Part shown: one piece after another, positions 25,376 to 38,564 of the stretch | How positions within the stretch are numbered: position 1 is the stretch's first letter | Layout of the letters: every line of letters starts with the position of its first letter | Made by a program: the position numbers and the translations under genes | Notes under the pieces: generated by a model | What the model saw: the letters and a program-made list of their open reading frames with translations, nothing else | What the model was told of the DNA's origin: nothing | Database searches by the model: none | From: Onychostoma macrolepis | Lineage: Eukaryota; Chordata; Actinopteri; Cypriniformes; Cyprinidae | DNA: 64,000 nt | Reading direction: 5' to 3' | NCBI RefSeq assembly: GCF_012432095.1 | Contig: NC_081173.1 | Coordinates: forward strand, 2,992,550-3,056,549

Positions 25376-25603
25376 GGTCCCACTTTATATTAGGTGGCCT
25401 TAACTACTGTGTACTTACATTTAAATTAATCATTTGGTACAATGCACTTATTGTGTACATACATGTCTTTACATTGTACTGATATATTTAAAAATACCTG
25501 TATGTAAGTACATCTGTAATTAATTTCTGTAATTACATTTATAATTACACTGTTGACCCACCCTTAAACCTACTCATACCACCAAACCTGTCCCTAACCT
25601 TCT
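25376..25603 (+). mobile_element. Truncated hAT-type MITE, same family as 14549-14917
   Basis: Starts 'ggtcccactttatattaggt' and follows the 14.5-kb copy through the 'cctactcataccaccaaacc' segment. It then stops; the right arm is missing. Confidence 0.85.
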
Positions 25604-27019
25604 GTTCAATTCAACCTTTACTTCTGTACTGTACACACTGAGTTCAGTTAATTTGAGTGACAACCACATTTTACAATCCATTTTACCCAACTGATACCTG
25701 CATTAGAATGCATTTTCCACTGCATTTCAACTGTTGTGTCAACCAGTATGTTCAACGAGTAAAAGTAAATAAAAAATTTAAATAATAGCCTAAATGTGAG
25801 TGAGTGAGTGAGTGAATGAATGAATATATACTAAATTGAAACTTTATGATCACAGATATATTTAAATACATGACATACAGTTTTCGGTAGAAATTATATT
25901 GAAGTCTATTTTAGTTTTTACAAATAAACGTTGGCAGTACATTCGGCAGAACATTTTGTTGCTTGAGTGTTTTGAATTGTGTTGCATTTACAGAAGTGCA
26001 GAACCCACAGATAAATCCATTTAGCAAATCCAGATCAATGCTGTACTTCTCATTGTCAACCATTGGGAGTTTGGGAGTGACTCTATATTCTGTACACACA
26101 CAGCGATAATTTTGGAGATTTAGTCCTGTATTTAAATCACTCCCAAAATGTTTTTAGCATGAACATGGTCTTTGTTAAAGGATGTATGGTATATTTTATT
26201 ATATGTAGTTGCATAGTGTGTTTTAAACCGATAAGAGAATTTTGTTCTGATAAAGATGATTGAAGGGCTCTAATAGTGTCAGACACGGACCTTGAAATGA
26301 TCTCTAGTGTAAGAGCTGTTGAGATAACAGCCTTCAGCAGCACAAAACACAGCCTTATTATTATAATTCGTAGAATATCACCAGAGGAGCAGAAGGCTTT
26401 ATCAGTGACGCCTACATTTGTTCAAACGATAGTGATGTGAGTACAAGACGAACAGTGATGAACGACATCATTTGCGGCATATTTTTTGTTTGCATTCAAA
26501 TGAAGCTGGTGTTAATCAGACATCTTCATGCACACCTGTAGTCTCAACACTGAGGAAGAGACGATGAATGACTAGGAAAGCTGCACTGACCAAAGAACCA
26601 GAATGAAAACGTGACGGCGACTAAATGTCATGGATAAAGAGCAATTCAGAGGAAGTACCAGACGTGGAGCAAAATGAAATTAAAATGTACTCATGTTATG
26701 ATGTTTTTGACATACATTGCAGATCATTGTGTCTCACTGTTGATCGTTGTTGTTATTTTATGATGTAGCAAGAAAAATGTCACTACTTGTAGTGAAGCTA
26801 TGAAAAATTATAAAATTAAAAACAAAAGAAAAATATTTTGCCTTTAAAATACATTTCTAATGACAAATTCTATACTATGGCAAAAGCTAAAAAACAAACA
26901 GCTAAAGTAAAAAAAAAACTTTACTTTAATTTGATGTATTGATTAGTAGAGTAATGTTTTACCACGTGAACTTTTGCAGCTATGAAATTAAAGGAAAACA
27001 TTTTCTTCTATTATATACA

Positions 27020-27020
<1 letters not shown>
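25604..27020. other. Intronic DNA with a short GTGA run
   Basis: (GTGA)n/(ATGA)n at about 25797-25825; otherwise unassigned. Confidence 0.45.

Positions 27021-27050
<30 letters not shown>
27021..27050. repeat. (TA)n microsatellite
   Basis: Fifteen TA units. Confidence 0.96.
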
Positions 27051-27056
<6 letters not shown>

Positions 27057-29387
27057 TTGATTCACTTAAACTTTTTGTTCACACTAAGTCCTTGAATAAT
27101 ATATATAAATAATAAATAATTTATTATTATTATCATTATTACTCTTTCTGTCCATTTCTATTTATTTCTCCAGCTTTTATGCTCTTTTATGAGTTTATAT
27201 TCAAGATAATTAAATGATTAAAAACTAAAATCAATATTTCAAGTCCATGTTTTGATTTAATTGTTAAGTGGCTGTGTAACAGTGGGAAAATGTTTAGCCA
27301 GCTAGTCATTATTACAAAATACACCCCTACAGCGTTCTCAGGAGCCTAGTTTCACCTTATTGGGATCTACTTCGTGTTAATTACCTGCTTACATTATTCT
27401 TTATTTATTTCTTTGTCAAAGCCTATTATTACCTGCGTTTGGCCCTCGGCGAGTGTTAATTTTGTACTCTGGTACCAGGCCTGTATCAGAGGGAGGTGAA
27501 CTGGGCCGGGCGGTTGTGGAGCTGTAAAGCACTTGAGTGCGCTGCTAATTCATCACTGTCGCGAGGGGCGTGGAACGAGCTGGAGCTCAGCGGAGGCAAG
27601 AGAGTCGCACAGAAGCTGTTGATTGATCGTCTTTTCCCGTGTGTTGCTTCCTTTTCTCAGCCAGCGGTAAAACTCTGTTCTGTCCTCTGACAAACTGCTG
27701 CAGAGGTGTTTGTCGGAGCGAAGACCTCACCTCGTATTCGTTCATTCAGCATTCGGTGCTTTCTCTCTGAGTTCTTGCCATCTGTACCTTAAAAGCCCCG
27801 CCGACCGCCTGACGTTGCAAATTCTTCTTTTCTAATCACAATTTATGGCTGCTTCTTCTTTTTTCTCACTGCCTTCCATGAGCTTTATCTTCTGTCTTCA
27901 GGTTGGCAGGCTGTTTCTTTGTTTTTCTCTTCATTGTTGTCATCCGTCTTGCTATAGATATTTTTGTAAGTGTCATTAAGCAGAAATTCTTTATCTGAAG
28001 TCATTTTCACTAATTATCAGGACAGTCTCTCTGTAGGAAGCGGCGATTAAATGCCCCAGCAAACCTCCAATCACTGCTAACACTGACTGAGAGAGTTTCC
28101 TTCTTTCACTTCAGATAAATCTCGTCTTTAAAGGGTCGTTTAGCAGTTTTAGCTTGCGTTAGCTCTTTTAGAGAGCACAATAATTAATTCCTTAACCTGT
28201 CCAACAAAAAAGAAGCATCACTATGTAGGATTTTCAATCTTTCAAACCTCATCAGATCGTTCTACCTTGCGTATGCCAATCACTTAATTTATTTTTCTTT
28301 TTTTCTTTTCACCTTTCAGTCTTCTGGCTTCAGGTTGTTTTTGAGACATTTTTGGCATTAAGTTTCAATAAATGCTTTTTTTGAGTTTTGAGTTTGAGTG
28401 TAAAAGTTACAGTATATTTTCACAGCACATGAACTCTTTCATTTCAAAAGATCAAAGAAAAAATCAATTTCTCATGACACAAACCCTTTAAGTGCTGTAA
28501 GTGCGCAGAGAACAGTAGGAGTTGTATATCACTGTCAATCACGTGTTGACACCAGTGTGTTTTGAGGCCAGAGGTTACAGATGGCTTCAGCTGCACTTAC
28601 TGTAAGGCAAACTCCTTTATAGTGCTCCGCTGCGTATTCGCACCGTTTGCCAAATTACTTTTCACAGTTTGATTTTTGTGACATTATTTCTTCACAGTTG
28701 GCTGTTTCCTGAGAAATGGCACTGGTTTCTATGAAAGCCACGTTATTCTTTGTTAGTTTCAGAGTTTAGTGATCTGTTTTGATGTAGCGCTGCTATTATT
28801 CCGCACCGTAGAGTACAACAGTTGGGTTACAGAAGTAAAAACTTTTTTTTTTTTCTTTCACAGGGGAATCGATTCTCAACGATAGCTCAAACGTTTTAAG
28901 ACAGACCGATTGTGAGCTACAAGGCTATTCATCAATGCTGTATGCTTCTGTTAAAGCCATCAGCAACATTATTTCAACTTATTTTTTTAAATAATTGTTT
29001 TTAACAGCCATATTCCTGGTGAAAAACTGTGATTCTGAATTCAAGACCAAGCAAGCTGCTGATGAGCTAAACAAAAGCTACTTCACATTGAAAATCGACT
29101 TTGAAAAAAACTACTTCACATTGAAAAAAAAAAAAGGGCATTAGTCACTTGCACTACAACCAGTAATGCTCCGTGATGCTTTTGTTGGTCTCTGTAATGC
29201 TGGCTTCAGTTCCTGCTGTGTGGCAGTCTGTAATTACTTTTATAAGTGTTTTGTCAGCAAATGTAACACAAGGGTCCTCCAAGAGTCTTTCTACCATTTA
29301 AACATCTTCTTTCTTCATTTTCAGTTATTAATAAATTGAATACCATTGTTGGACAGTGCAACTGTAAGCAGTTTTTCCGTTAGCTTT
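27051..29387. other. Intronic DNA; balanced stretch at 27.3-28.1 kb
   Basis: 27290-28140 is repeat-free by eye and GC-richer, with 'gtgttaattacctgc'-type motifs. It is a candidate conserved non-coding region. The rest is AT-rich. Confidence 0.35.
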
Positions 29388-29622
29388 CAAATTTTGAATT
29401 TAGGACAGCTGTGGGGTTGCCCTAAAGTTAAGACAGTTTTTAGGATTTTTTGTCAAGTTAGAAGGTTTCTGTAATACCCCCTTCCCATCTGTAGTTAAGA
29501 TAGGAAATGCTGTTATGTAATAGCTTTTGTCCTAAATGTGGTCCTAAATGAAATTACCATGGTAACCAATCAGATAAGATGAGATTTTAAAGTTAGGATA
29601 TTTCTGTAATACGCCCCCAGGG
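29388..29622. repeat. Short dispersed repeat with internal similarity
   Basis: 'aagttaagacagtttttagga' with 'tctgtaataccccc' is echoed by 'aagttaggatatttctgtaa' with 'tacgccccc'. 'gaagttaggaccgtttttag' at about 51999 appears related. Probably an old MITE. Confidence 0.4.
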
Positions 29623-29679
29623 TCACCTTTGATTGTCATTCACAATGCTTCATGGAACTGAACTTCTTCCAACATAAAA

Positions 29680-29965
29680 GGGACAGTTCACCCAAAAATG
29701 AAAATTTGCTGTTAATTTACTCACTCGCAGGCCATCGAGGATATAGGTGACTTTTTTCACTCAGTAGAACAATTAAGAATATTTTTAGCTGAAACTGTGG
29801 TCCTTGGTGATTCATAAAATGCAAGCCAGCTGCCACCGTCACTTTGAGAGTCAAAAAAAGCATATGCAGGCAAAACAAAATTAATACCAATGGTTTCTGA
29901 TGATATATTGAGGTCTTATGAAGAGAAACGATCAGTCTATGCAAGAAACTGAACATTATTTACAG
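29680..29965 (+). mobile_element. TTAA-type MITE fragment ('agttcaccc' family)
   Basis: Starts 'agggacagttcacccaaaaa' and continues 'gaaaatttgctgttaattta', 'ctcactcgcaggccatc', then 'catgcaggcaa'-type interior. No right arm located. The minus frame through it is not a gene. Confidence 0.65.
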
Positions 29966-30352
29966 CCTTATTACCTGTAATCCATAGCCTCAGGAAAACT
30001 CAGGAATGATGTCAAGTTCACAAACGAGTCATTCTCTTAAACTGGTTCTTTTTTTCTTTCTTTTTTTTTGGCAAACTAGTTAAACCAGTTCACCAAATTG
30101 GACAGAATTTTCTGAAACAGTTCATGGCTCAAACAACACAGATTTACAAATGATTCAATCAGATATCACTTTCAGACACCTGACAGTCACTCTGACTCAA
30201 AATGAGCCAAAATAGCGGCTTGTCTGACCCTATGATGAATGAATCATTCAGTGCTCCAGTTCCTCTAGCAGTCACTGAACTGAGGAAACTATTCGACTCG
30301 AACCGAAGATCGATGAGCCGCTGATATGAGCATGTGTGAACCGAACACTTAA

Positions 30353-30966
30353 AGTGCCCCTGTTATTGGTTTTGAAAGGTTCATATTTTGGTTTTGGGAG
30401 TCCTCAACAACAGGTTGACATGCATGCAAGGTCAAAAAACACTTTCATTGTCTTATAATATGCATTTATTTTTACCTTACTTGCTCAATGTTTCATTTTT
30501 CCAAACCCCTCCTTTGCGTGACGCTAATCTGCAGTGATTGGGCTGATTGGTCTCATCTTTATTTCATCATGTCTGTAATGCCTGATAAAGCAGCATTTGT
30601 GAGTCCAGTGCTGATTTGTGTACAGCGTTACTGGGGAAACTGCTATTTTTAACGCTCCAAAAGCAGCACCTAGTGGCAAATAATAAATTAGCATTTTCAT
30701 TCAGACCAAGGCGAAAATCAAGTTTTCTCAGGTCGGCGTGCACAACAAGTGGGCGGGCAATATGCTAATGTTTCATATTGAAGTCAATATGAAACGGCTT
30801 GTTTTTAAAAATGACTCGTTTCAATGATTCAGAGATTATTGTCTTTTGAGAGACAATAACTTTATACATTGTGCACTTTCAGATTTAAAACTTGATGTTT
30901 TCATTCCCTTAGAGCTGTTACACACTGCATGAAAGGTAATTTTTAAAAATCCATAATAGGGGCACT
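30353..30966. mobile_element. TTAA-flanked MITE with AGTGCCCC ends
   Basis: 'agtgcccctgttattgg' at the left and 'ccataataggggcact' at the right are inverted repeats. TTAA flanks both sides (30349-30352 and 30967-30970). 614 bp, no coding capacity. The TTAA target points to piggyBac-type mobilisation. Confidence 0.85.
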
Positions 30967-30970
30967 TTAA

Positions 30971-32360
30971 ATGAAGGACCAAGCAAAAGTTTTTTGTGGT
31001 TTCTCATTGTTTCTGTAAAAAGGTGAGCTGATAAAGACTAGTTTATTCGCTTTATATGCTTTAGACATGTAAAATTTCCACATTTCACATCATTATCAGG
31101 TGCTTTAGTAATATAATTGCGTATGCGTTAAGTCATCGCATGATTGTGAACTAGCTAATTAAGTTCATTGAAACAAACTCTCCCAAAGAACCAGTTTGCA
31201 GAAAATAATCAGATTTTCCTGTTGCCTAAGGCTATGGGAAACAATATCTCTCTTTTGACTTGGATCATTAAGCAACAACCCAGCAAGCTGGTCAAATTTG
31301 ACCAACACCAATGACTAGCAATGTGATCTGTAAAATTCTTTTCGGAGATGTTGTTTTGTGTGTCGAGGTGTCAGTAAAATGACTGTGAGTAGCAGTGGGT
31401 TTAGTGCTGAGGTGTGTGAGTGTCTTCTGTTAGACGGCTGTAATCCTTGGAGAGGACTGAATCACACGGAAGTGCGTGATTCATCTGAGAACGACAACGC
31501 CAGCCCTATTCTGCTGTCTGCACACTGACACACACTGCTGTTTGCTTTAATCTTACACACACAAACACACACACACACTCTCATTGTGTGCTTTGGTGTG
31601 AAGTGTAAATGACAGACTGTGAACACACTACAGCAAAGACAGATGTGCTATGGCTAATTTGTGTTGAGTTTTTGAGGTTGCTTTACTGAAAATGGCATCT
31701 TAAATCAAGTATGTGAAATCCACAGTAGATTTAATCACTTTAAAGCCATTATCTCAGGCTGGGAAGCGTTCCGCTCTGGACCGCTGTCCTGAAATTTAAT
31801 AACCTACTAACAACCAGCCAACATCAGTTTAATAACCGCGCTGCTCATCAAATTCATATCAAACTTAAACATATTTACAAACCCTAGAGTCACATGGGGA
31901 TCATTGAGATGTTGAGAGTTGAATAGGCCGAAAATAGAAAAGAACAAAATTATCAGAAATGATCCAGCTGCTGACTGTAATGGACAGACTCAAGACAGCA
32001 CTGGAACACGTGAACAATGAACGTCAGTGTTGAAAAGTTCAAGTTAAAGACATTAAAATATTTGATATGCCTACCTTAAACAAATCTTATCAACCAGTAT
32101 GAACCTAGCGACTGTTTGCGTCCACCACACAGAGTGAATGCTGATCAGTTGCTCTGGAAGTACAGAGCAATTATTTCAGATACCTTTTCAATTCTTTAAA
32201 ATATTTTCATCGTTTAATCAATTAAAAAAAAAAAAAAATGTATAGATATTTCCTGAAGGTGGCATCCTTATGCCAGTAGGTGGCAACACTGAACTGTCAT
32301 TGAATCGTTCATTCAACCAATTTGTACAAAAATAATGATTTATTTAAGAAGTAAAGATAT
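30971..32360. other. Intronic DNA, no recognised feature
   Basis: CA-rich patches near 31550. No exon or element ends found. Confidence 0.45.
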
Positions 32361-32416
32361 AATAATAATAATAAAAAATAATAATAATAACAATAATAAT
32401 AATAATAGTAATAATA
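32361..32416. repeat. (ATA)n microsatellite, imperfect
   Basis: AAT/ATA trinucleotides with a few interruptions. Confidence 0.9.
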
Positions 32417-33204
32417 TAGACAAGTTACTAGTAATATTGGATCCAAAATATAATTTACTCTGATATTTTAAATATAATATTTAATATATTTAATAGTTGT
32501 TTGTAGAACTGTTGATGTATACTAACATTAAAACAGTTTGACTGTAACCATTTCTTAATAATGGACTTACACTTGTGGTTTTTTTTGTGTGTGTGTGTGT
32601 GTGAGTGCATGCTTTTCCTCTAAACAATCATAACAATGGAGGGACCGATATCTAAACCACATGCTACTACAATTACAAAAGCTATGCGTAATTATATCTT
32701 GACAAAATAATAGCATTTGTTTTCTTTATGTAACATATAATTTCGAACAGTTCTTTGTTATATTCAGTCAGTGATTCAGGCAGTTTCATCAAAGTCTTTG
32801 TTGTCTTTATATGGATACTGGTGCTGTTTTCTTTATATCTATTTTATGTGTCATTAGCGTTATAGTCCTGTAGAAGCCAGGATATCACAGAGAGGCAGAG
32901 TGTTACGCCCCATTGAGCTGAACTGGAATGAGACAGAGGGAGATATGAACAAGCGTGTGGAAATAAATCTCACAGCGACAGGAAAAGCTAGAAGTGAAAG
33001 CAGAATCGATGGTGAAATAGAAGCTGGAGGATTGTTGTTTTCCGTGGACTGAGCCAAATGATGCTTTCAATAGCCTCCGCAATAGCTGGGTGGCATGTCA
33101 AAACCAGAAACATCCTCATATGATTTACAGTCTGATGAAAATGATCTCTTGACCTCATAAGAATGATTTCTCCTTTCTGTTTAGGCGATTAGTATGATTA
33201 GTAA
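32417..33204. other. Intronic DNA with a (GT)n run
   Basis: Short GT run at about 32585-32604; otherwise unassigned. Confidence 0.45.
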
Positions 33205-33364
33205 ACTCACTATGTTGTTTCAAACATATGTGACTTTCGGTTATTTCTTCCATAGAACACAAACAAAGGCTTTTTGGTGAACATCGGGGTTAAAACAGCT
33301 TTGGACCTAATATACTTTCAATTTATAAACAAAAAACGAAACAAAACAGAACAAAATAAATTAA

Positions 33365-33578
33365 TTAATGAAAGAGGCATTTGTTTTTATATAGTGCCTT
33401 TATAAAAATATAAGTGTATTGCTCTTGTGTATTGCTGTACACCCAAAGCGCTTTACAGTCATGTGGGGGGTCTCTCCTCAACCACCACCAGTGTTGAGCA
33501 TCCAGGCACTGACCAGGCTCAACCCTGCTTAGCTTCAGTAGGCGACCAGTCTTGTGCTGCAGGATGGAGTGGCTTGCT
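33365..33578 (-). mobile_element. 5S rRNA-derived SINE
   Basis: Read on the minus strand, the head contains 'gaagctaagcagggttgagc' then 'ctggtcagtgcctggatg', which matches the internal promoter half of vertebrate 5S rRNA. The tail 'taaagcgctttgggtgt' ... 'ggcactatataaaaacaaat' is a LINE-like SINE tail. This is the SINE3 type known from zebrafish. It is not a 5S gene: the 5' half is degenerate and the tail is unrelated. Confidence 0.82.
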
Positions 33579-33589
33579 TTGCAAGAAAT

Positions 33590-34225
33590 CTAAACAAAAC
33601 ACAGCAGGAAAACTAAACAAAACAACACAAGAAATCTAAACAAAACAACGCAAGAAAACTAAACAAAACAACGCAAGAAAACTAAACAAAACACAAGACC
33701 AACATTTACATAAATAATAAAAAAGAGAAGAAAACAAGAAAACATAACATAACGAACAAACAAACAAACAAAAAAAAAACAAAGCAAAGCAATACAAGAA
33801 AACTAAACAAAACAAGACAAAATTGAATAAAATAAAATAAAAACAAGAGAACAAAACAACAACAGCAAAAGAGCAAAATAGACAAAGCAAACAATGCAAG
33901 AAAACGAAACAAAACATAAAACAAATAAATAAATACATAGAACAAAACAAAACAAAGCACCGAACAAAACACGAAGCACACAAAAAACAAAAAAATCTAA
34001 ATTAAACAAACACAACACGCACATGCTCAAACAAAACAAAACAAAACAAAACAAAACAAGAAATCAATGTAAACAAGAAAAAACAAATCAAAGCACCGAA
34101 CAAAACAGGAAGCACACAAAACAACATCAAAGATGGAATAAAACAAGCAAAGCAAAACAAGAAAACAAAACAAAATGCAAAGCACACAAAACAAAAACAA
34201 ACATACAAAACAAAAACACTAAAAC
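33590..34225. repeat. AAAC-rich minisatellite
   Basis: At 33600-33690 the unit is about 23 bp (aagaaaactaaacaaaac plus aacgc); it then decays into (AAAAC)n and AAACAA mixtures. The minus strand is T-rich and gives several Phe/Leu/Cys low-complexity frames, which are artefacts. Confidence 0.9.
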
Positions 34226-34305
34226 AAATGTTTATTTCTCGTTTGTGTTCTACAGAAGAACAAAAGTCACAGTTTCAGAACTACATGAGAGTGAGTAAAT
34301 GATGA

Positions 34306-36284
34306 CAGGAGTTTATTATTTATTTATTTATTTAAATTTAATTTATTGAATTGTCTCTGTGTTTTTTTTTAAGCCATTCATGGTCTTTTGGTACTCACCC
34401 CTCCCCCAGATCAAGCTACCAACCGCCACACACACACACAGAGAGGCTGTCAGAGGCGTGTTGCGGAGGCTATTGTAGTCAGTGAGGAGCGACCGTTAGG
34501 CCAGCGGTCCTCCAAACACGAGACAACAGCACAGACTCCACACTCAAGGTCCTTTGTTCCAGCAGCACACTGAAGAAGCGCTTTGATTTCAAGAGCTCAA
34601 GATCTGCAGAGCAGCACTTTGATTTTAAGAGACATCAGAGAGGCTCACGATCATGTAGTTATGATGCATATGAAGGAAGTGTGTTGTATTTCAGTGGACC
34701 TTTAAAAAAAGAAATAGCCCATACAGCATTTAGGCGTTTATGTCAGATTGAAAAATATCTGAATGTTATTAAATACAAAATATCACAGCAAATGTAATCT
34801 GTGCTCAAATATTCCAGGAGTTTTTTCAGGAACTACTTTTATTTTTCTGAGCCATTTTTGCAGTGACTTTTAATCAACTGGTGTCAAAGTGATTTTTAGC
34901 AGATGTATGAAGTCAAAATCCTCCTTGCTTCGAATAGAGCAATCACAGTTTAAAACACGGTAACCTGCAAATGCTACACTGGGGAGCTGTTTCTACCTGA
35001 TCTATCCTCTGAATGTGTTTTTGTCAGTATAACATAATTTGAAAAGGTTGATTTAGCGATGTTAGATAATATTTTTGACTTAAATTAAACTAAATGAATT
35101 TGTTACCACATAAATCACATTTTTCAGCGCACAGTTATGGAATGTGAATGTGATTCAATAACATTTGACAACCACAACACGGCCACTATTGATCTATTGA
35201 TTTATCATTTAAACCCTTTCTGTCAAATGTTTTGCTTCAATAGTATAGCCATGGATGCATTTCCCCTACACGTCAGTATTACTGAAAGATCTGCGTATTA
35301 TAACCCATGTTTGTAAATAGCAGATGGATTTTTCTTCACCTTACAAGAGCATCATATTTCTGCCCGTTCCGTTTGCTCAACACACTGATTTATATTGATG
35401 CTTATTTCTATTGATTTTGAGGCCTTATTTGCCTCCAGCAGCACCATTAAACATCGGACAAAATGAAATTCCTCTGGATTATTAATGTTCGTTTAATTGC
35501 AGACAAGTTTCTAGCAAATAACGGTAGATTTTTTTTTTTTAGATTTGTGTTTTCTGATTGGCCACTGAGTTACTCTGGCAGCGAATAGAAATGGATTGGT
35601 GTGCGTTTTGAAAGCACGCGGGCGGTTGGTGGTCCCATTGGGCTGCTGCCAGTCCTCTGGGGTTTAAAGGATCCGGCAGTTAATCCGGCGCCCTCTTTTA
35701 TTCTCCAACGCATTTAAATCTTAAATTACCATTCATTCAGCCGGCCAACCGTCACGCCAGCTGACACACTGTGGCCTCACAGCTGTTTCAATCACTCAGG
35801 GTAAGAGCTACTCTGCCCCCTACTGCATGGAAATGAACATTAGTACAGTTTTGTAACATTTATAATTTGCTTGCACGCTTTATTTATTTATTTATTGAAT
35901 GTTAATTAATTTAATTATCCAATATTTAATAGCAATTTTTATTTTATTTTAGTATTTTGTTTTTTTGAATTAATTTAATAATCAAACAAATCAACATATT
36001 AGTTGATTATCAAAATAGTTATTCATTGCAGCACTAAAATAACTACAGCTTTTGGAAAAGTGTGAATTGCGTTGAATGAACAGACATCACAGGAGAGTAG
36101 GACGCAATAGTGCTCAAATTGAAAAGTTTTGGGTAAATTAATAATTAAAAAAAATACAAATAATAATAATACTCTCCAAAGAAATTTGAGAAAATCCATC
36201 AATATTTCTTCAAATGTACACACTTTTGGACTAAAAACCATGAGTGACATGAAACATGAAACACTTGTATGGCAGCTGTGCAGG

Positions 36285-36286
<2 letters not shown>
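34306..36286. other. Intronic DNA; balanced stretch at 35.5-35.8 kb
   Basis: 35540-35830 is GC-richer ('gcacgcgggcggttggtggt', 'aatccggcgccctct') and repeat-free by eye, a candidate conserved element. The rest is AT-rich with TTTA runs near 34315 and 35880. Confidence 0.35.

Positions 36287-36361
<75 letters not shown>
36287..36361 (+). repeat. (TTA)25 microsatellite
   Basis: 25 uninterrupted trinucleotides. One + frame reads them as poly-Tyr; this is not a gene. Confidence 0.97.
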
Positions 36362-36363
<2 letters not shown>

Positions 36364-38541
36364 TTATTTTTTCCGCAATGGATGTAGCTGACACTCATAT
36401 TTCAAAAGGTACAGACTCCATTTTTGATTTGCATAACTCCTACTAAATGAATAAATTGTTGTCACAAAATGATTTTCATAGTAAAACATAGGTCAAAATA
36501 TGAAGCTTGAGACGCCAGAGTTAAAGTCGCTGGTAAGTTTAGATAAAATATATATCTTTTGTATGTACAAATAAATAAAAGAAACATAATCAAAATAAAA
36601 TTAAAAATAATAATGAATTAATTAATTAATAAATAATTTTGAAAAAAAAGAAAAATAAACAATACATAATTTGTATATTTGGACTAAATACTGATTTAGG
36701 TGATGCCTAAAAATTGTGTTAAGACAGAGACACAGGTACAACATTCCATAGCATGGGCTCAATTACATCCTAAAGTGTGAGAAAATCTATTATAGTCTGT
36801 TGAATTTGTATGTTAGTGTGTTCAGTGAATGCTGTCGGCTGAAGACGAGTGTGTGTTTGGCTCTGTGTGTGTGTGTGTGTTGTAGTAGATGTTGCTCTGT
36901 CCAGTCGTCTTTCTTGTGAGTTCTTTCTTTCTTTCTTTCGTTTAGTGACAGATAGCGTCTTATCACTGGGCCGGTTTGGGACTCAAATGGCCGGTTCTTT
37001 GGTCCAGTCCAGCCTAGAGGAGGTCATCATGCGTTTCATTGACTTTGGCCTCAATCCCTCCTCTGATAGCATCTCCATTCCAGCAGCCATTAATCCCAAC
37101 ACTTCCTCCTCGCCTGCAGTCCATCCAAAACGCATTTAGCAGAGGTCAAAGGCAGACATCAAATCAGCCAAATGAACAGATACTGAGACGGGATCTCTTA
37201 AATTGAGTGCAGGTGGAGTTTCATTTTGATCTGTGTCCTGGAAGAGATTGTGTGATACAGCAGCATGTCTCCTATACAGTCTTTACTCTCGAGAGGCTGT
37301 GTTTAGCCCTTGTCTACTGTTTTAACACATGCTGTTCTCTAAATATTCAAGGATTTTTGTTTGTATTCTCTTAAAGGATAATTGAGTTTTTTATGTGATT
37401 ATTCACTATTCCATCTACTAGTCATTTATTGGTGCCTCTTCATTGGACTCTCTGTTGTACTGACTTGAATTAGCTTTTTGTTCAAACTGACAGATATTAA
37501 TTTAGCTCCTGGTATAAAATGACCATTTGTCTTTATTTTATTTTTTTTTCTTGTCACTTTTTTGTTTCACATTTGGTGTGAAATGGGGTTGGGTGCGACG
37601 TCCAGAAAGCAAGCAAACTAACTTCCCTGACCGTGTTGCAGAGAAAAAGAAAGAGCAGTTCTTCCCACATGCATTTATTGCTGGAAATGGGCATAAACTG
37701 CAGGACATCGGCTTTATTCGCATTCAGAGAGCGTGAGGTTAATGACAGCTATTTGTGACACAACACTTCACACAATCTCAGTTGTGAACAGATTCACGGA
37801 TGGCAGTCCAATCTTTCACAATCATGTCTGGAGTATTTCGGAATTGCCTTTGGATGTGGATAATGCATAGCTTAACCTTAAAGTCACTAAGTTTAGAGAG
37901 AAAAAAAAAACATAAAGAAATAAAATAGAAAATGAAAAATGAAATGAATTATATATATAATTGTATAATGTATGTAACTATAATGTATATATTCATGTAA
38001 CTATTCATGTATGTGTATTTATAAGTTACCTTTGTATTTTAGGTGGTCCTTACAAGGGGATCATCAAATTTGCAGATACAAATAAGAATGAATCAATGAA
38101 AAAAAAAAATACACTATACTACTGAGTTTTCCAGTAAAAAATGGCTGGGACATTATGAGCATCATCCTCACTAGAAATGACCCTTTCAACAGACATGCAG
38201 TTCTGATTTTCTGAGACAAAAATGTCCATATTCTGAGTCTCCATCCCTGAGAGACAGAACAGATACAACAAGTTGTGAATCTCCAGTCCAGAGAGAAAGA
38301 AACCTCTGTCAGGAGCAGCAGAAACGAGGCCAGTCCCGTGAGTGTGTGCCTGTGCCAGACTGTGAGGCTCAGCTTTCCCCAGAACTCCATCTGTAAACAC
38401 AATCCATTCATCACTGCGATGATATTGTGTTCGTTTATCTACACAAAAAAACTGAACCACACTTATACTAATGAGATCACTGTATTTGAATACTATTAAG
38501 ATAATGTAAAGGATTATTGATCATGTCTCTTTCCCAAAGGC
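36362..38541. other. Intronic DNA, no recognised feature
   Basis: Short GT run near 36865-36880, CTTT run near 36925. 36940-37140 is balanced in composition with an open 96-codon frame but no splice-site pair or motif. Confidence 0.4.
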
Positions 38542-38564
38542 TGTGTGTGTGTGTGTGTGTGTGT
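38542..38564. repeat. (TG)n microsatellite
   Basis: Eleven TG units. Confidence 0.95.

Larger units (their letters stand above)
33205..34305. mobile_element. TTAA-type MITE split by nested SINE and minisatellite
   Basis: The left remnant 'ttcttccatagaacacaaac' (about 33245) and the right remnant 'tttgtgttctacagaagaac' (about 34243) with 'catgagagtgagtaaatgat' are opposite arms of the 'agttcaccc' family. The intervening 900 bp is a 5S-derived SINE and an AAAC-rich array. The outermost ends have been lost. Confidence 0.55.

Noticed and set aside
33480..33578. Possible 5S rRNA gene on the minus strand
   Set aside because: Only the internal promoter half matches well; the 5' half is degenerate and a SINE tail replaces the 3' end.
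33636..34208. Overlapping minus-strand frames rich in Phe, Leu, Cys and Val, resembling membrane proteins
   Set aside because: They are translations of an A/C-rich minisatellite; the hydrophobic look comes from TTT/TGT/CTT codons.
36129..36446. 105-codon + frame with a poly-tyrosine run
   Set aside because: It is the (TTA)25 microsatellite read in frame; no splice context or domain.
36849..37139. 96-codon + frame in balanced-composition DNA, considered as an exon
   Set aside because: No acceptor/donor pair bounds it, the N-terminus comes from a GT repeat, and the peptide has no MAM, Ig or other recognised motif.
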